11,806 nt of DNA from Oscillospiraceae bacterium (lineage in GTDB: Bacteria > Bacillota_A > Clostridia > Oscillospirales > Ruminococcaceae), in the NCBI GenBank assembly GCA_017414145.1, contig JAFPQL010000049.1, positions 1 to 11,806 of the forward strand, read 5' to 3'. Below are positions 1 through 6,240 of this stretch, piece after piece (positions within the stretch are counted from its first letter, which is position 1; every line of letters starts with the position of its first letter). The translations under genes and the position numbers were made by a program. A model generated the notes under the pieces. The model did not search any database. It saw only the letters and a list, made by a program, of their open reading frames with translations, and had not been told where the DNA came from.

Positions 1-34
1 GACGAAAGTACGCTTCTTGTGTTATACTGTTCAT
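1..34 (-). CDS. N-terminal fragment of a probable transposase (cut by window edge)
   Basis: An ATG at 34-32 on the minus strand opens a frame reading MNSITQEAYFR before the window ends. It is preceded by a good ribosome binding site (AAGGAAG, 47-41) and by a promoter with a perfect -10 at 83-78. The short N-terminus resembles, from memory, helix-turn-helix/DDE integrase-like transposases common in Clostridia, which often begin with a similar Thr-Gln-Glu-Ala...Arg-Gln stretch. Only eleven residues are visible, so the family call is tentative. The gene start itself is better supported than the product. Confidence 0.45.
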   Translation of the reverse strand, partial: MNSITQEAYFR

Positions 35-36
35 AG

Positions 37-99
37 ACAACTTCCTTTTTGATATTGATGTTTGGGTGGTACTTAACATTATATCATTCTGGAAGTTGT
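37..99. repeat. 9-bp perfect inverted repeat flanking the transposase promoter
   Basis: ACAACTTCC (37-45) is the exact reverse complement of GGAAGTTGT (91-99), with 45 bp between. The distal arm lies between the -10 and -35 of the leftward promoter and the proximal arm overlaps the ribosome binding site. The predicted transcript starts at about 71 and therefore does not contain both arms, so the repeat would act at DNA level, for example as a protein-binding pair, rather than as an RNA hairpin. Its role is unknown. Confidence 0.5.
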
Positions 100-106
100 T
101 TTTCTA
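78..106 (-). promoter_or_regulatory. Leftward sigma-A promoter with extended -10
   Basis: On the minus strand a perfect TATAAT lies at 83-78, directly preceded by TGA, which forms an extended -10 (TGn). The -35 candidate TAGAAA (106-101) matches TTGACA at four of six positions with 17 bp spacing. Transcription would start near 71 and reach the ATG at 34 after roughly 40 nt. Confidence 0.6.
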
Positions 107-143
107 TACCCTGCTGTTACCTATCTATTGTATCATAACACGT

Positions 144-199
144 GCGCGATCGCGCCCTGCTTTTCCGCGGATCGGCGTTCTGTGCGCCGCAAAGCGGCG
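144..199. repeat. Palindrome and short hairpin in the gap upstream of the GtrA-like gene
   Basis: GCGCGATCGCGC (144-155) is a perfect 12-bp palindrome just inside the GC-rich side of the composition break. CGCCGC (185-190) and GCGGCG (194-199) form a 6-bp stem with an AAA loop. Neither is followed by a T-run, so they are not convincing terminators. Both lie upstream of the promoter at 206-234. No function is assigned. Confidence 0.3.
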
Positions 200-205
200 G
201 AGCAC

Positions 206-234
206 TTGCATTTTTCGCGGCAATGTGGTATAAT
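206..234 (+). promoter_or_regulatory. Sigma-A promoter for the GtrA-like gene
   Basis: TTGCAT (206-211) is the -35 and TATAAT (229-234) is a perfect -10, separated by 17 bp. TGG directly before the -10 (226-228) makes an extended -10. Transcription would begin near 241, giving a short leader of about 28 nt before the ATG at 269. Confidence 0.85.
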
Positions 235-268
235 AGCTTTGCATTTTGTCGAATTCGGGAGGATTGTC

Positions 269-802
269 ATGCTGGAATCACTGCTGCAATTTTTTCTGCG
301 CCTGATGCCGAAGTCCGTTCAGAATCTCTGGGCGAAATACGAGAACATCTGGCGTTACTGCTACTACGGCGCCTGGACGACCGTGGTCTCCGGCGTCACA
401 AAGCTGATCGGAAAATGGGTGTTTTCGTTTTTCGGATACAGCATGGTGCAGACCGTTCCGAACCTGCTGAACACAACCGTTTCGTGGATCATTACGGCGT
501 CATTCGCCTTCTATGTCAATAAGAAATATGTGTTCATGAGCAGGACGGAGAACCGCGCCGACCTCATGCGGGAGCTCGGAGCCTTTTTCGGCGCGCGCGG
601 CGTGTCGTTCTTCATGGAGCTCGGACTGATGTGGCTGACAACGGCGTACTGGAAGTGGAATTATTATCTGATGGTGTTTCTGGTGCAGTTCATCATTCTG
701 GCAATCAACTATATCTTCAGCAAGCTGGTGGTGTTCAGAAAGGGCGCTGCAAACGGGAAGCCCCAACCGGCATCCCCGGAGGATTCCGGCAGGACAGGCT
801 GA
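269..802 (+). CDS. GtrA-like family membrane protein
   Basis: A 177-residue protein predicted to sit in the cytoplasmic membrane with four hydrophobic helices, at about residues 33-48, 64-84, 102-125 and 132-152. The pattern of the second helix ending in Phe-Tyr-Val-Asn-Lys-Lys-Tyr-Val-Phe (81-89) and the last helix ending in Ser-Lys-Leu-Val-Val-Phe-Arg-Lys (151-158) is typical of GtrA-like proteins. These are associated with moving or presenting lipid-linked sugars for cell-surface polysaccharide or teichoic acid glycosylation. The ATG at 269 is chosen over upstream in-frame codons because GGGAGGA (257-263) is well placed and the promoter at 206-234 leaves no room for a longer product. The tail is polar and proline-rich. 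The gene has its own promoter and terminator, so it appears monocistronic. Its substrate cannot be inferred, as no glycosyltransferase is adjacent. Confidence 0.88.
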   Translation: MLESLLQFFLRLMPKSVQNLWAKYENIWRYCYYGAWTTVVSGVTKLIGKWVFSFFGYSMVQTVPNLLNTTVSWIITASFAFYVNKKYVFMSRTENRADLMRELGAFFGARGVSFFMELGLMWLTTAYWKWNYYLMVFLVQFIILAINYIFSKLVVFRKGAANGKPQPASPEDSGRTG

Positions 803-858
803 ACCTGTGCTGCGGAAGCGCCGCTCCGATCCTGTCAGTCTGACCGTCACATCACATC

Positions 859-897
859 AAGCCGCCCTGCACCGGATGCGGGGCGGCTTTGCTTTCT
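859..897 (+). terminator. Rho-independent terminator after the GtrA-like gene
   Basis: AAGCCGCCC (859-867) pairs with GGGCGGCTT (881-889). The stem extends inward by T-G, G-C and C-G pairs (868-870 with 878-880) to a 7-nt loop. It is followed by the T-rich stretch TTTGCTTTCT. It ends the 269-802 transcript just before the next promoter at 904. Confidence 0.85.
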
Positions 898-903
898 GAT
901 CGG

Positions 904-932
904 TTGCAATCGGCGCGCAGTTATGGTATAAT
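904..932 (+). promoter_or_regulatory. Sigma-A promoter for the surE-led operon
   Basis: TTGCAA (904-909), a 17-bp spacer and a perfect TATAAT (927-932), with TGG (924-926) forming an extended -10. It has the same -35 core, spacing and TGGTATAATA block as the promoter at 206-234. Transcription would start near 939. No other convincing promoter or terminator is seen before the hairpin at 7438, so this may drive all six downstream genes. Confidence 0.82.
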
Positions 933-1123
933 ATTGATGTCCCGACGATCTCCTTGAGTGATCTGCCTGTCTTTTTGCCGCGATACTGCGTCAGAAGCCG
1001 TTGCCTCACGACAAAAAACCTGCGCATCTCATCTTCAGGATTTCATTGGTACATCAAAAAAGCCCCATGACGGTGCGGCGCTCCTGTGCTGTACGCCGGC
1101 CGAAGGAAAGGAGAACATCACCG
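933..1123 (+). other. Long untranslated leader of surE
   Basis: About 185 nt lie between the predicted transcription start (near 939) and the surE ATG. The surE frame is open back to 1001, but no ribosome binding site precedes the earlier ATG codons and they lack SurE homology. A 63-codon frame from a GTG at 958 overlaps the surE start, but it also lacks a ribosome binding site. I recognise no known riboswitch, T-box or terminator here. The T-run seen on the opposite strand near 1055-1061 has only a weak stem. Confidence 0.4.
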
Positions 1124-1852
1124 ATGCACCGCATTCTCATCACCAATGACGACGGCATCACGGCGGACGGCCTGATCCGGCTTGCGGCAGCCGCAAGAGA
1201 ATTCGGAGAGGTTTATGTCGTCGCGCCGGACATCCAGCGCAGCGCCGCCTCTCACAGCATCTCGCTGCACAGCCACATCGACATTTATCCGCATTCATTT
1301 CCCGTCAGCGGGGTGCGCGCCTTTTCGTGCAGCGGAACCCCCGCGGACTGCGTGCGCGTCGGCTGCCTCAATGTCATGCCGGAGCGGCCGGATACCGTGC
1401 TTTCCGGCATCAATTACGGCTTCAATGTCGCATCGGATATCCAGTATTCCGCAACGGCAGGTGCGGCGTTTGAAGCGGCGTTTCAGGGCTGCCGCGGCAT
1501 TGCGCTCTCAGAGGACGCCGTGCCCTGCCACGAGACGGCAGACCGTTATCTGCGGGAGATCCTTGCGGAGCTGCTCGGACTGCCGCCGCGTGCCGGTCAG
1601 ATCTGGAATGTCAATTTCCCCGGCTGTCCGCTCGGTGAATGCGGCGGCATCCTGCGCGGCAGAAGCGTTTCCGCCGGGATGTTCTACCGCGACAGCTACC
1701 GGCAGATTGCCGAACTGGAACAGGGCGGCATCCGGCTTATGGTGGACGGACAGTATAATGAGGACAACGAGGACGGTACCGATTTCCGCGCAGTCTGCGA
1801 CAAATTCGTCTCAGTCGGCAGCGTGAACAACATCGGTTTCCCGGTCATATAA
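1124..1852 (+). CDS. surE: 5'/3'-nucleotidase SurE
   Basis: A 242-residue SurE, a cytosolic metal-dependent phosphatase that removes phosphate from nucleoside monophosphates and serves in nucleotide salvage or housekeeping. The N-terminus carries the family signature Ile-Thr-Asn-Asp-Asp-Gly (6-11). Metal ligands by family analogy are Asp9, Asp10, Ser40 (in QRSAAS) and Asn97 (in LSGINYG). SCSGTPADCVRVG (68-80) and the YSATAGAA block (108-115) follow in the expected order. The length is typical for the family. The ATG at 1124 is selected because AAGGAAAGGAG (1103-1113) precedes it and the SurE fold starts exactly there. It is the first gene after the promoter at 904-932, and only 35 bp without a terminator separate it from the next gene, so it probably heads the redox operon. 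The functional link to that operon is not obvious. Confidence 0.95.
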   Translation: MHRILITNDDGITADGLIRLAAAAREFGEVYVVAPDIQRSAASHSISLHSHIDIYPHSFPVSGVRAFSCSGTPADCVRVGCLNVMPERPDTVLSGINYGFNVASDIQYSATAGAAFEAAFQGCRGIALSEDAVPCHETADRYLREILAELLGLPPRAGQIWNVNFPGCPLGECGGILRGRSVSAGMFYRDSYRQIAELEQGGIRLMVDGQYNEDNEDGTDFRAVCDKFVSVGSVNNIGFPVI

Positions 1853-1887
1853 CCGCGCATCTCAATCATTTGTAAGGAGCAAGCAAT

Positions 1888-2385
1888 ATGGAACAAAACC
1901 TGACAACGCAGCGGAGTGATCTCTCGCTGCTGAAGCCTGTCCTCGCGGAATACGCCGGACAGAAGGGCAGCCTGATTACGATTTTGCAGCACGCACAGGA
2001 CATTTACGGCTATCTGCCCGCCGATGTCCTGTATGATATTGCGGAGCAGACCGGGACAACGCCCGCGAAGGTCATGGGCGTTGCGACCTTTTATACGCAG
2101 TTCCGCTTTCAGCCCGCCGGCAGATATCAGATTCAGCTCTGCGATGGGACCGCCTGCCATGTCAATGGCAGCGCGAAAATCGCGGAGACCATCCGGGACT
2201 ATTTGCAGATCGAAAACGGCGGCACGACCGCGGACGGGCTCTTTACGCTGAACATCGTCGCCTGTCTGGGCTGCTGCTCGCTCTCTCCCGTCATGATGGT
2301 CAACGACGACTGCTACGGTTCGCTGACCCCGGAAACGGCCGTCGCCATTCTGGACGGTCTGCGTGAAAAGGAGGGGCAGGCATGA
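1888..2385 (+). CDS. NuoE/HydC-like [2Fe-2S] subunit of an NADH-dependent electron-bifurcating-type complex
   Basis: A 165-residue thioredoxin-fold ferredoxin of the 24-kDa (NuoE) family, the small electron-transfer subunit of NADH dehydrogenases and of HydABC/Bfu-type bifurcating enzymes. After an N-terminal helical region containing the usual HAQDIYGYLP motif (35-44) and ATFYTQF (66-72), the four cluster ligands are visible as C85-x4-C90 and C126-x3-C130, with an extra Cys at 129. The length matches the family. The ATG at 1888 follows AAGGAGC (1874-1880). The stop overlaps the start of the next gene by four bases (ATGA), which points to translational coupling and a fixed stoichiometry with the NuoF-like subunit. 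It is expected to pass single electrons between the FMN of the next subunit and the rest of the complex in the cytoplasm. Confidence 0.93.
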   Translation: MEQNLTTQRSDLSLLKPVLAEYAGQKGSLITILQHAQDIYGYLPADVLYDIAEQTGTTPAKVMGVATFYTQFRFQPAGRYQIQLCDGTACHVNGSAKIAETIRDYLQIENGGTTADGLFTLNIVACLGCCSLSPVMMVNDDCYGSLTPETAVAILDGLREKEGQA

Positions 2386-4148
2386 GCATCAGAATTGCCG
2401 TCGGACAGGGAAGCTGCGGCATTGCGGCGGGCGCGGCAAAAGTCAGCGAGGCCCTGACGCGATGTCTCGCGGATACCGGCATTTCCGTCGGAACCGTCGG
2501 ATGTATCGGGATGTGCTGGCTGGAGCCGATTGTCGATGTGTACGAGCAGGAGCGCCTCACTGCAAGACTGGTCCGCGTCAAGCCGGAGGATGCGGAGCGC
2601 ATCGCCGCCGCCGTGCAGTCCGGAGATTATTCCGGCATTTCCGACCGGATGATTCCGGAGGACGACAGCCGGTTTTTACAGCAGCAGACGCGCATTGCGC
2701 TGCGGAACTGCGGCATCATCGACCCGACCTCGCTGGACAGCGCAAGAGCGGCCGGCGGATACGAGGCGCTTGCAAAAGTGCTCACCGGCGACGGCATGAC
2801 GCCCGAAGCGGTCATCGACTGCATCAAAGTTTCCGGTCTGGCCGGACGCGGCGGCGCGGGATTCCCGACATGGTTCAAGTGGAACGCTGCCCGGCAGTCG
2901 GCAGGCGATGTGAAATATCTCATCTGCAACGCGGACGAGGGCGACCCCGGCGCGTTCATGGACAGAGCCGTCATTGAATCCGACCCGCATACGCTGATCG
3001 AGGGAATGCTGATCGCCGCTTATGCCATCGGGGCATCGGAGGCGGTCGTCTATGTCCGTGCGGAATATCCGCTTGCCATCCGGCGGCTTTCCCGCGCAAT
3101 CGACGAGGCGCGGGCGGCCGGTCTGATCGGGCAGCGGATCATGGGCTCGGATTTTTCCTGTGAATTCCGCATCAAGGCGGGTGCGGGCGCGTTCGTCTGC
3201 GGCGAGGAGACCGCGCTGATTGAATCGCTCGAAGGACAGCGCGGAATGCCGCGTCTGAAGCCGCCGTTTCCCGCAGCCGCAGGATACTGGCAGAAGCCCT
3301 CAAATATCAACAATGTCGAGACCTTTGCGAATGTCGCATGGATTCTGCTGCACGGCGGCGAGGCCTTTGCCGCGATGGGTACGGCGGATTCCAAGGGTAC
3401 CAAGGTCTTTGCGCTGACCGGTAAGATCCGGCGCAGCGGGCTGGTCGAAATCCCGATGGGCATGACGCTGCGGGAGGTCATCTTCGGCATCGGCGGCGGC
3501 GTGCGCGACGGCAGAGCATTCAAGGCAGTGCAGCTCGGCGGCCCGTCCGGCGGATGTGTCCCTGCGGAGCTGCTCGACACCGTCATCGACTACAAAGCAC
3601 TCAGCGCAACCGGCGCGATTATGGGATCGGGCGGCATGGTCGTCATGGACGACAGCACCTGCATGGTCAGCATGGCGAAGTTCTTTCTCGATTTCACCGC
3701 AAAGGAGTCCTGCGGCAAATGTGTTCACTGCCGCATCGGCACGAAGCGGATGCAGGAGATTCTCGGCCGCATTGTCAGCGGTGACGGAAAACCGGAGGAT
3801 CTTGACCTGCTCGAAGAACTCTGTCTTGCCGTGCGGGACGGTGCGCTCTGCGGACTCGGCCAGACTGCGCCGAATCCGGTTCTGACCGCGCTGCGCTATT
3901 TCCGTGCGGAATTTGAGGCACATATTGCGCCGGAGGGAAAGCGATGTCCCGCGCACGCCTGTACGGCGCTGCTGCGGTATGAAATCGACGCGGAGAAGTG
4001 CCGCGGCTGCACACTCTGTGCGAAAAAATGTCCGGTGAACGCGATTTCCGGCACGGTGAAACAGCCCCATACGATTGACGAAACGCGCTGCATCCGCTGC
4101 GGCACCTGCTATGCCGCCTGCCGCTTTGACGCGGTCGGCAGACTTTGA
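2382..4148 (+). CDS. NuoF/HydB-like NADH-binding FMN and iron-sulfur subunit
   Basis: A 588-residue protein with the domain order of HydB/BfuB. It starts with a thioredoxin-like [2Fe-2S] domain (1-80), with Cys12, Cys41 and Cys45. Next is the FMN and NADH-binding NuoF core, with GRGGAGFP (155-162) and NADEGDPGAF (183-192). The N3-type [4Fe-4S] site follows at Cys444, Cys447, Cys450 and Cys490. A CPAHAC motif (522-527) then resembles the Cys-x4-Cys linker in Thermotoga HydB. Two ferredoxin clusters end the protein (C540-x2-C-x2-C-x3-C550 and C570-x2-C-x2-C-x3-C580). The C-terminal ferredoxin extension distinguishes it from respiratory NuoF and is typical of soluble bifurcating enzymes. GGAGGGG precedes the ATG, and the start overlaps the upstream stop by four bases. 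Odd: the position of the first [2Fe-2S] Cys in Thermotoga HydB is Val7 here, leaving three of four ligands. FMN is the expected site where NADH is split or formed. Confidence 0.93.
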   Translation: MSIRIAVGQGSCGIAAGAAKVSEALTRCLADTGISVGTVGCIGMCWLEPIVDVYEQERLTARLVRVKPEDAERIAAAVQSGDYSGISDRMIPEDDSRFLQQQTRIALRNCGIIDPTSLDSARAAGGYEALAKVLTGDGMTPEAVIDCIKVSGLAGRGGAGFPTWFKWNAARQSAGDVKYLICNADEGDPGAFMDRAVIESDPHTLIEGMLIAAYAIGASEAVVYVRAEYPLAIRRLSRAIDEARAAGLIGQRIMGSDFSCEFRIKAGAGAFVCGEETALIESLEGQRGMPRLKPPFPAAAGYWQKPSNINNVETFANVAWILLHGGEAFAAMGTADSKGTKVFALTGKIRRSGLVEIPMGMTLREVIFGIGGGVRDGRAFKAVQLGGPSGGCVPAELLDTVIDYKALSATGAIMGSGGMVVMDDSTCMVSMAKFFLDFTAKESCGKCVHCRIGTKRMQEILGRIVSGDGKPEDLDLLEELCLAVRDGALCGLGQTAPNPVLTALRYFRAEFEAHIAPEGKRCPAHACTALLRYEIDAEKCRGCTLCAKKCPVNAISGTVKQPHTIDETRCIRCGTCYAACRFDAVGRL

Positions 4149-4164
4149 GAGAGGGGGGCTTCTG

Positions 4165-6225
4165 ATGAACCGGATTCATTTTACCGTCAACGGGATTCCC
4201 TGTGTCTGCGACGAGGGTATGACGATCTTGCAGGCCGCTGCCGCAAACGGCATTGAGATTCCGAATCTCTGCAATGATGAGCGTGTGCGGGTCTACGGTG
4301 CGTGCGGACTCTGCGCCGTCGAGGTGACAGACGCAGGAAACGGCAGTCCGATTCCGAAGCTGCTGCGCGCCTGTTCCGCTAAAATTGCGGAGGGGTATGC
4401 CGTGCGGCTCGACACCGAACGGGTCACGCGCTCCCGCAAAATCGCACTGGAGCTGCTGATGAGCGACCACACCGGCGACTGCCGCGGGCCGTGTCAGCTG
4501 CACTGTCCCGCCGGCACGGACTGTCAGGGATATTTGAAGAAAATTGCGCAGGGCGATTTCCGCGGCGCCGTCCAAATCATCAAGGAGAAGATTCCGCTGC
4601 CGGCATCGGTCGGCAGAATCTGCCCGCATCCCTGTGAACAGCACTGCCGCAGGGGTCTGGTCGAGCAGCCGCTCTCCATTGCCGCGCTGAAGGCGCACGC
4701 CGCGGACCGTGATCTTGCCGGAACGCCGTTTGCCGCGGAAAAGCGGCCGGATTCGGGGGGCCGTGTTGCCGTGGTCGGCGGCGGGCCTGCCGGTCTCACT
4801 GCCGCATATTTCCTGCGTCTTGCGGGTCATGCGGTCACGGTTTTTGACGCACAGGCGCATATGGGCGGAATGCTGCGGTACGGCATTCCCGCGTACCGTC
4901 TGCCGAAGGATGTCCTCGACCGCGAAATCGCGCTGATCGAGGCTGCGGGCGTCACGCTGAAAAACGGTGTGCGGCTCGGCAGAGACATTACGCTGGATGC
5001 GCTCCGTGCCGACTATGACGCGGTCATTCTGGCGACCGGCGCGTGGTCGTCGATGCCGATGCGCGTACCGGGGGAGACGCTGGACGGCGTGACGGGCGGC
5101 ATCGAATTTCTGCACGGCATCAGCTCACAGGAGGGGGAGATCCCCGACCTGACAGGAAAAACCGTTGCGGTCTGCGGCGGCGGTAATACCGCAATGGACG
5201 CCTGCCGAACGGCTGTTCGCTGCGGGGCGGAGCGGGTGTATGTCATCTACCGCAGAACGCGGGATGAGATGCCCGCCGAGGAAATCGAGATCACCGAAGC
5301 GGAGCAGGAGGGCGTCATCTTCCGGTTCCTGACGAATCCTGCCGAGCTGATCGGAGAAAACGGGCGTGTCCGGCAGATTCGCCTGCAAATCATGGAACTC
5401 GGTGAACCGGATGCCTCCGGACGCCGTGCGCCGGTGCCTGTCAAGGGAAAATTTGAGATGCTGGACGCCGATCTTGTCATCATGGCAATCGGACAGAAGC
5501 CCGATCCGGCGGGACTGGACGGCGTCGGCCTGACGAAAAAAGGGACAGTCGCCGCGGACGAACAGACCTTCCTGACCGGTCTGCCCGATGTTTACGCAAT
5601 CGGTGACGCCACAAACCGCGGCGCATCCATTGCCATTGAAGCGATCGGCGAGGCGGGACGCTGCGCGGCAGTCGTCGATGCGGCGCTGCGCGGGGAAAAC
5701 CGGCCGTATTTTGCGCCGTATTATTCGCAGAAAACCGTCACTGCGGCAGATTTTGCCGACCGTGAACGCCTGCCGCGCTGTGAGATGCCGGTGCGGGATG
5801 CCGCGGAACGGCGGGGCGATTTCCTGCCGGTCAATACCGGGCTGACGGATGCAGACGCGATGCGCGAGGCGAAGCGCTGCCTCGAATGCGGATGCCACGA
5901 TTACGCGGACTGCCGGCTGATTCACTATGCACAGCAGCAGCCGATTCAGCCGGAGCGCTTTGCGGGTGCGAAGCATTCGGGTCAGACCGAACGGCGGCTC
6001 GTGACGGTCGAGCGCGACAGCGGAAAATGTATCCTCTGCGCCCTCTGTGTGCGCATCTGCGAGGAGCAGGCAAAGCAGGGGATTCTGGGGCTGGTCGGCA
6101 GGGGATTCCCGACGGCAGTGCAGCCGGAATTCAACCGGCCGGAGGCCGTCGCGGTCTGCCGGGACTGCCGGCTCTGTGCCGATGCCTGTCCGACCGGCGC
6201 ACTGCGTCTGCTCGGCGGGGCATGA
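4165..6225 (+). CDS. NuoG-N/GltD-type fusion flavoprotein with ferredoxin C-terminus (third subunit)
   Basis: A 686-residue multidomain electron-transfer protein. Residues 1-80 form a NuoG-like [2Fe-2S] ferredoxin (Cys36, Cys47, Cys50, Cys70). Residues 100-185 are a GltD-type iron-sulfur domain, with His102, Cys106/110/114/120 and C153-x3-C157-x3-C161. Residues 200-510 are the glutamate synthase small-subunit/NfnL-type FAD and NADP(H) module, with GGGPAG (205-210), GGGNTAMD (338-345), YRRTRDEMPA (362-371) and the FAD-closing AIGDA (478-482). A Cys-rich stretch (572, 575, 577, 583) precedes two ferredoxin clusters (622-632 and 665-675). No H-cluster hydrogenase or molybdopterin domain exists. 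The ATG at 4165 follows GAGAGGGGGG and lies 16 bp after the NuoF-like gene. The YRR motif in this family usually contacts the NADPH phosphate. Inferred role: NADPH-reactive subunit of a complex linking NADH, NADPH and ferredoxin. It is unlikely to be ordinary GltD, since no glutamate synthase large subunit is nearby. Confidence 0.9.
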   Translation: MNRIHFTVNGIPCVCDEGMTILQAAAANGIEIPNLCNDERVRVYGACGLCAVEVTDAGNGSPIPKLLRACSAKIAEGYAVRLDTERVTRSRKIALELLMSDHTGDCRGPCQLHCPAGTDCQGYLKKIAQGDFRGAVQIIKEKIPLPASVGRICPHPCEQHCRRGLVEQPLSIAALKAHAADRDLAGTPFAAEKRPDSGGRVAVVGGGPAGLTAAYFLRLAGHAVTVFDAQAHMGGMLRYGIPAYRLPKDVLDREIALIEAAGVTLKNGVRLGRDITLDALRADYDAVILATGAWSSMPMRVPGETLDGVTGGIEFLHGISSQEGEIPDLTGKTVAVCGGGNTAMDACRTAVRCGAERVYVIYRRTRDEMPAEEIEITEAEQEGVIFRFLTNPAELIGENGRVRQIRLQIMELGEPDASGRRAPVPVKGKFEMLDADLVIMAIGQKPDPAGLDGVGLTKKGTVAADEQTFLTGLPDVYAIGDATNRGASIAIEAIGEAGRCAAVVDAALRGENRPYFAPYYSQKTVTAADFADRERLPRCEMPVRDAAERRGDFLPVNTGLTDADAMREAKRCLECGCHDYADCRLIHYAQQQPIQPERFAGAKHSGQTERRLVTVERDSGKCILCALCVRICEEQAKQGILGLVGRGFPTAVQPEFNRPEAVAVCRDCRLCADACPTGALRLLGGA

Positions 6226-6240
6226 GAAAGGAGTCGGTCT

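Larger units (their letters stand above)
1..140 (-). mobile_element. Probable end of an insertion sequence (partial)
   Basis: Seen: positions 1-140 are strikingly AT-rich (47 G+C of 140 by hand count), whereas the sequence from 141 on is very GC-rich. The block contains a leftward promoter and the start of a leftward reading frame that resembles a transposase N-terminus. The last bases before the composition break read ACA (138-140), so on the minus strand the element would begin TGTTATGATACAATAG, compatible with the TG...CA ends of IS481/IS3-type elements. Inferred: the transposase-proximal end of an IS whose body lies left of the window. The other end and the target duplication cannot be seen, so the exact boundary is a guess. 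Confidence 0.4.

Noticed and set aside
1040..1085. Possible leftward terminator (GCACC...GGGGC followed by six T on the minus strand)
   Set aside because: The stem is only about four pairs and there is no leftward gene ending nearby.
958..1149. A 63-codon GTG-initiated frame overlapping the surE start as a possible leader peptide
   Set aside because: No ribosome binding site precedes the GTG, the composition shows no amino-acid run typical of attenuation, and it overlaps the surE start out of frame.
3775..5115. A 446-codon open frame on the minus strand across the NuoF-like and GltD-fusion genes
   Set aside because: It is antisense to conserved cluster-binding domains, Arg/His-rich and without homology I recognise; a shadow of codon bias.
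4165..6225. Annotation as plain glutamate synthase small subunit (GltD)
   Set aside because: The protein carries an extra N-terminal [2Fe-2S] domain and C-terminal ferredoxin clusters and sits with NuoE/NuoF-like genes; no glutamate synthase large subunit is present.
1888..6225. Annotation as respiratory complex I or as an [FeFe]-hydrogenase
   Set aside because: No membrane Nuo subunits are present, and the third subunit lacks the H-cluster domain and its cysteine motifs.
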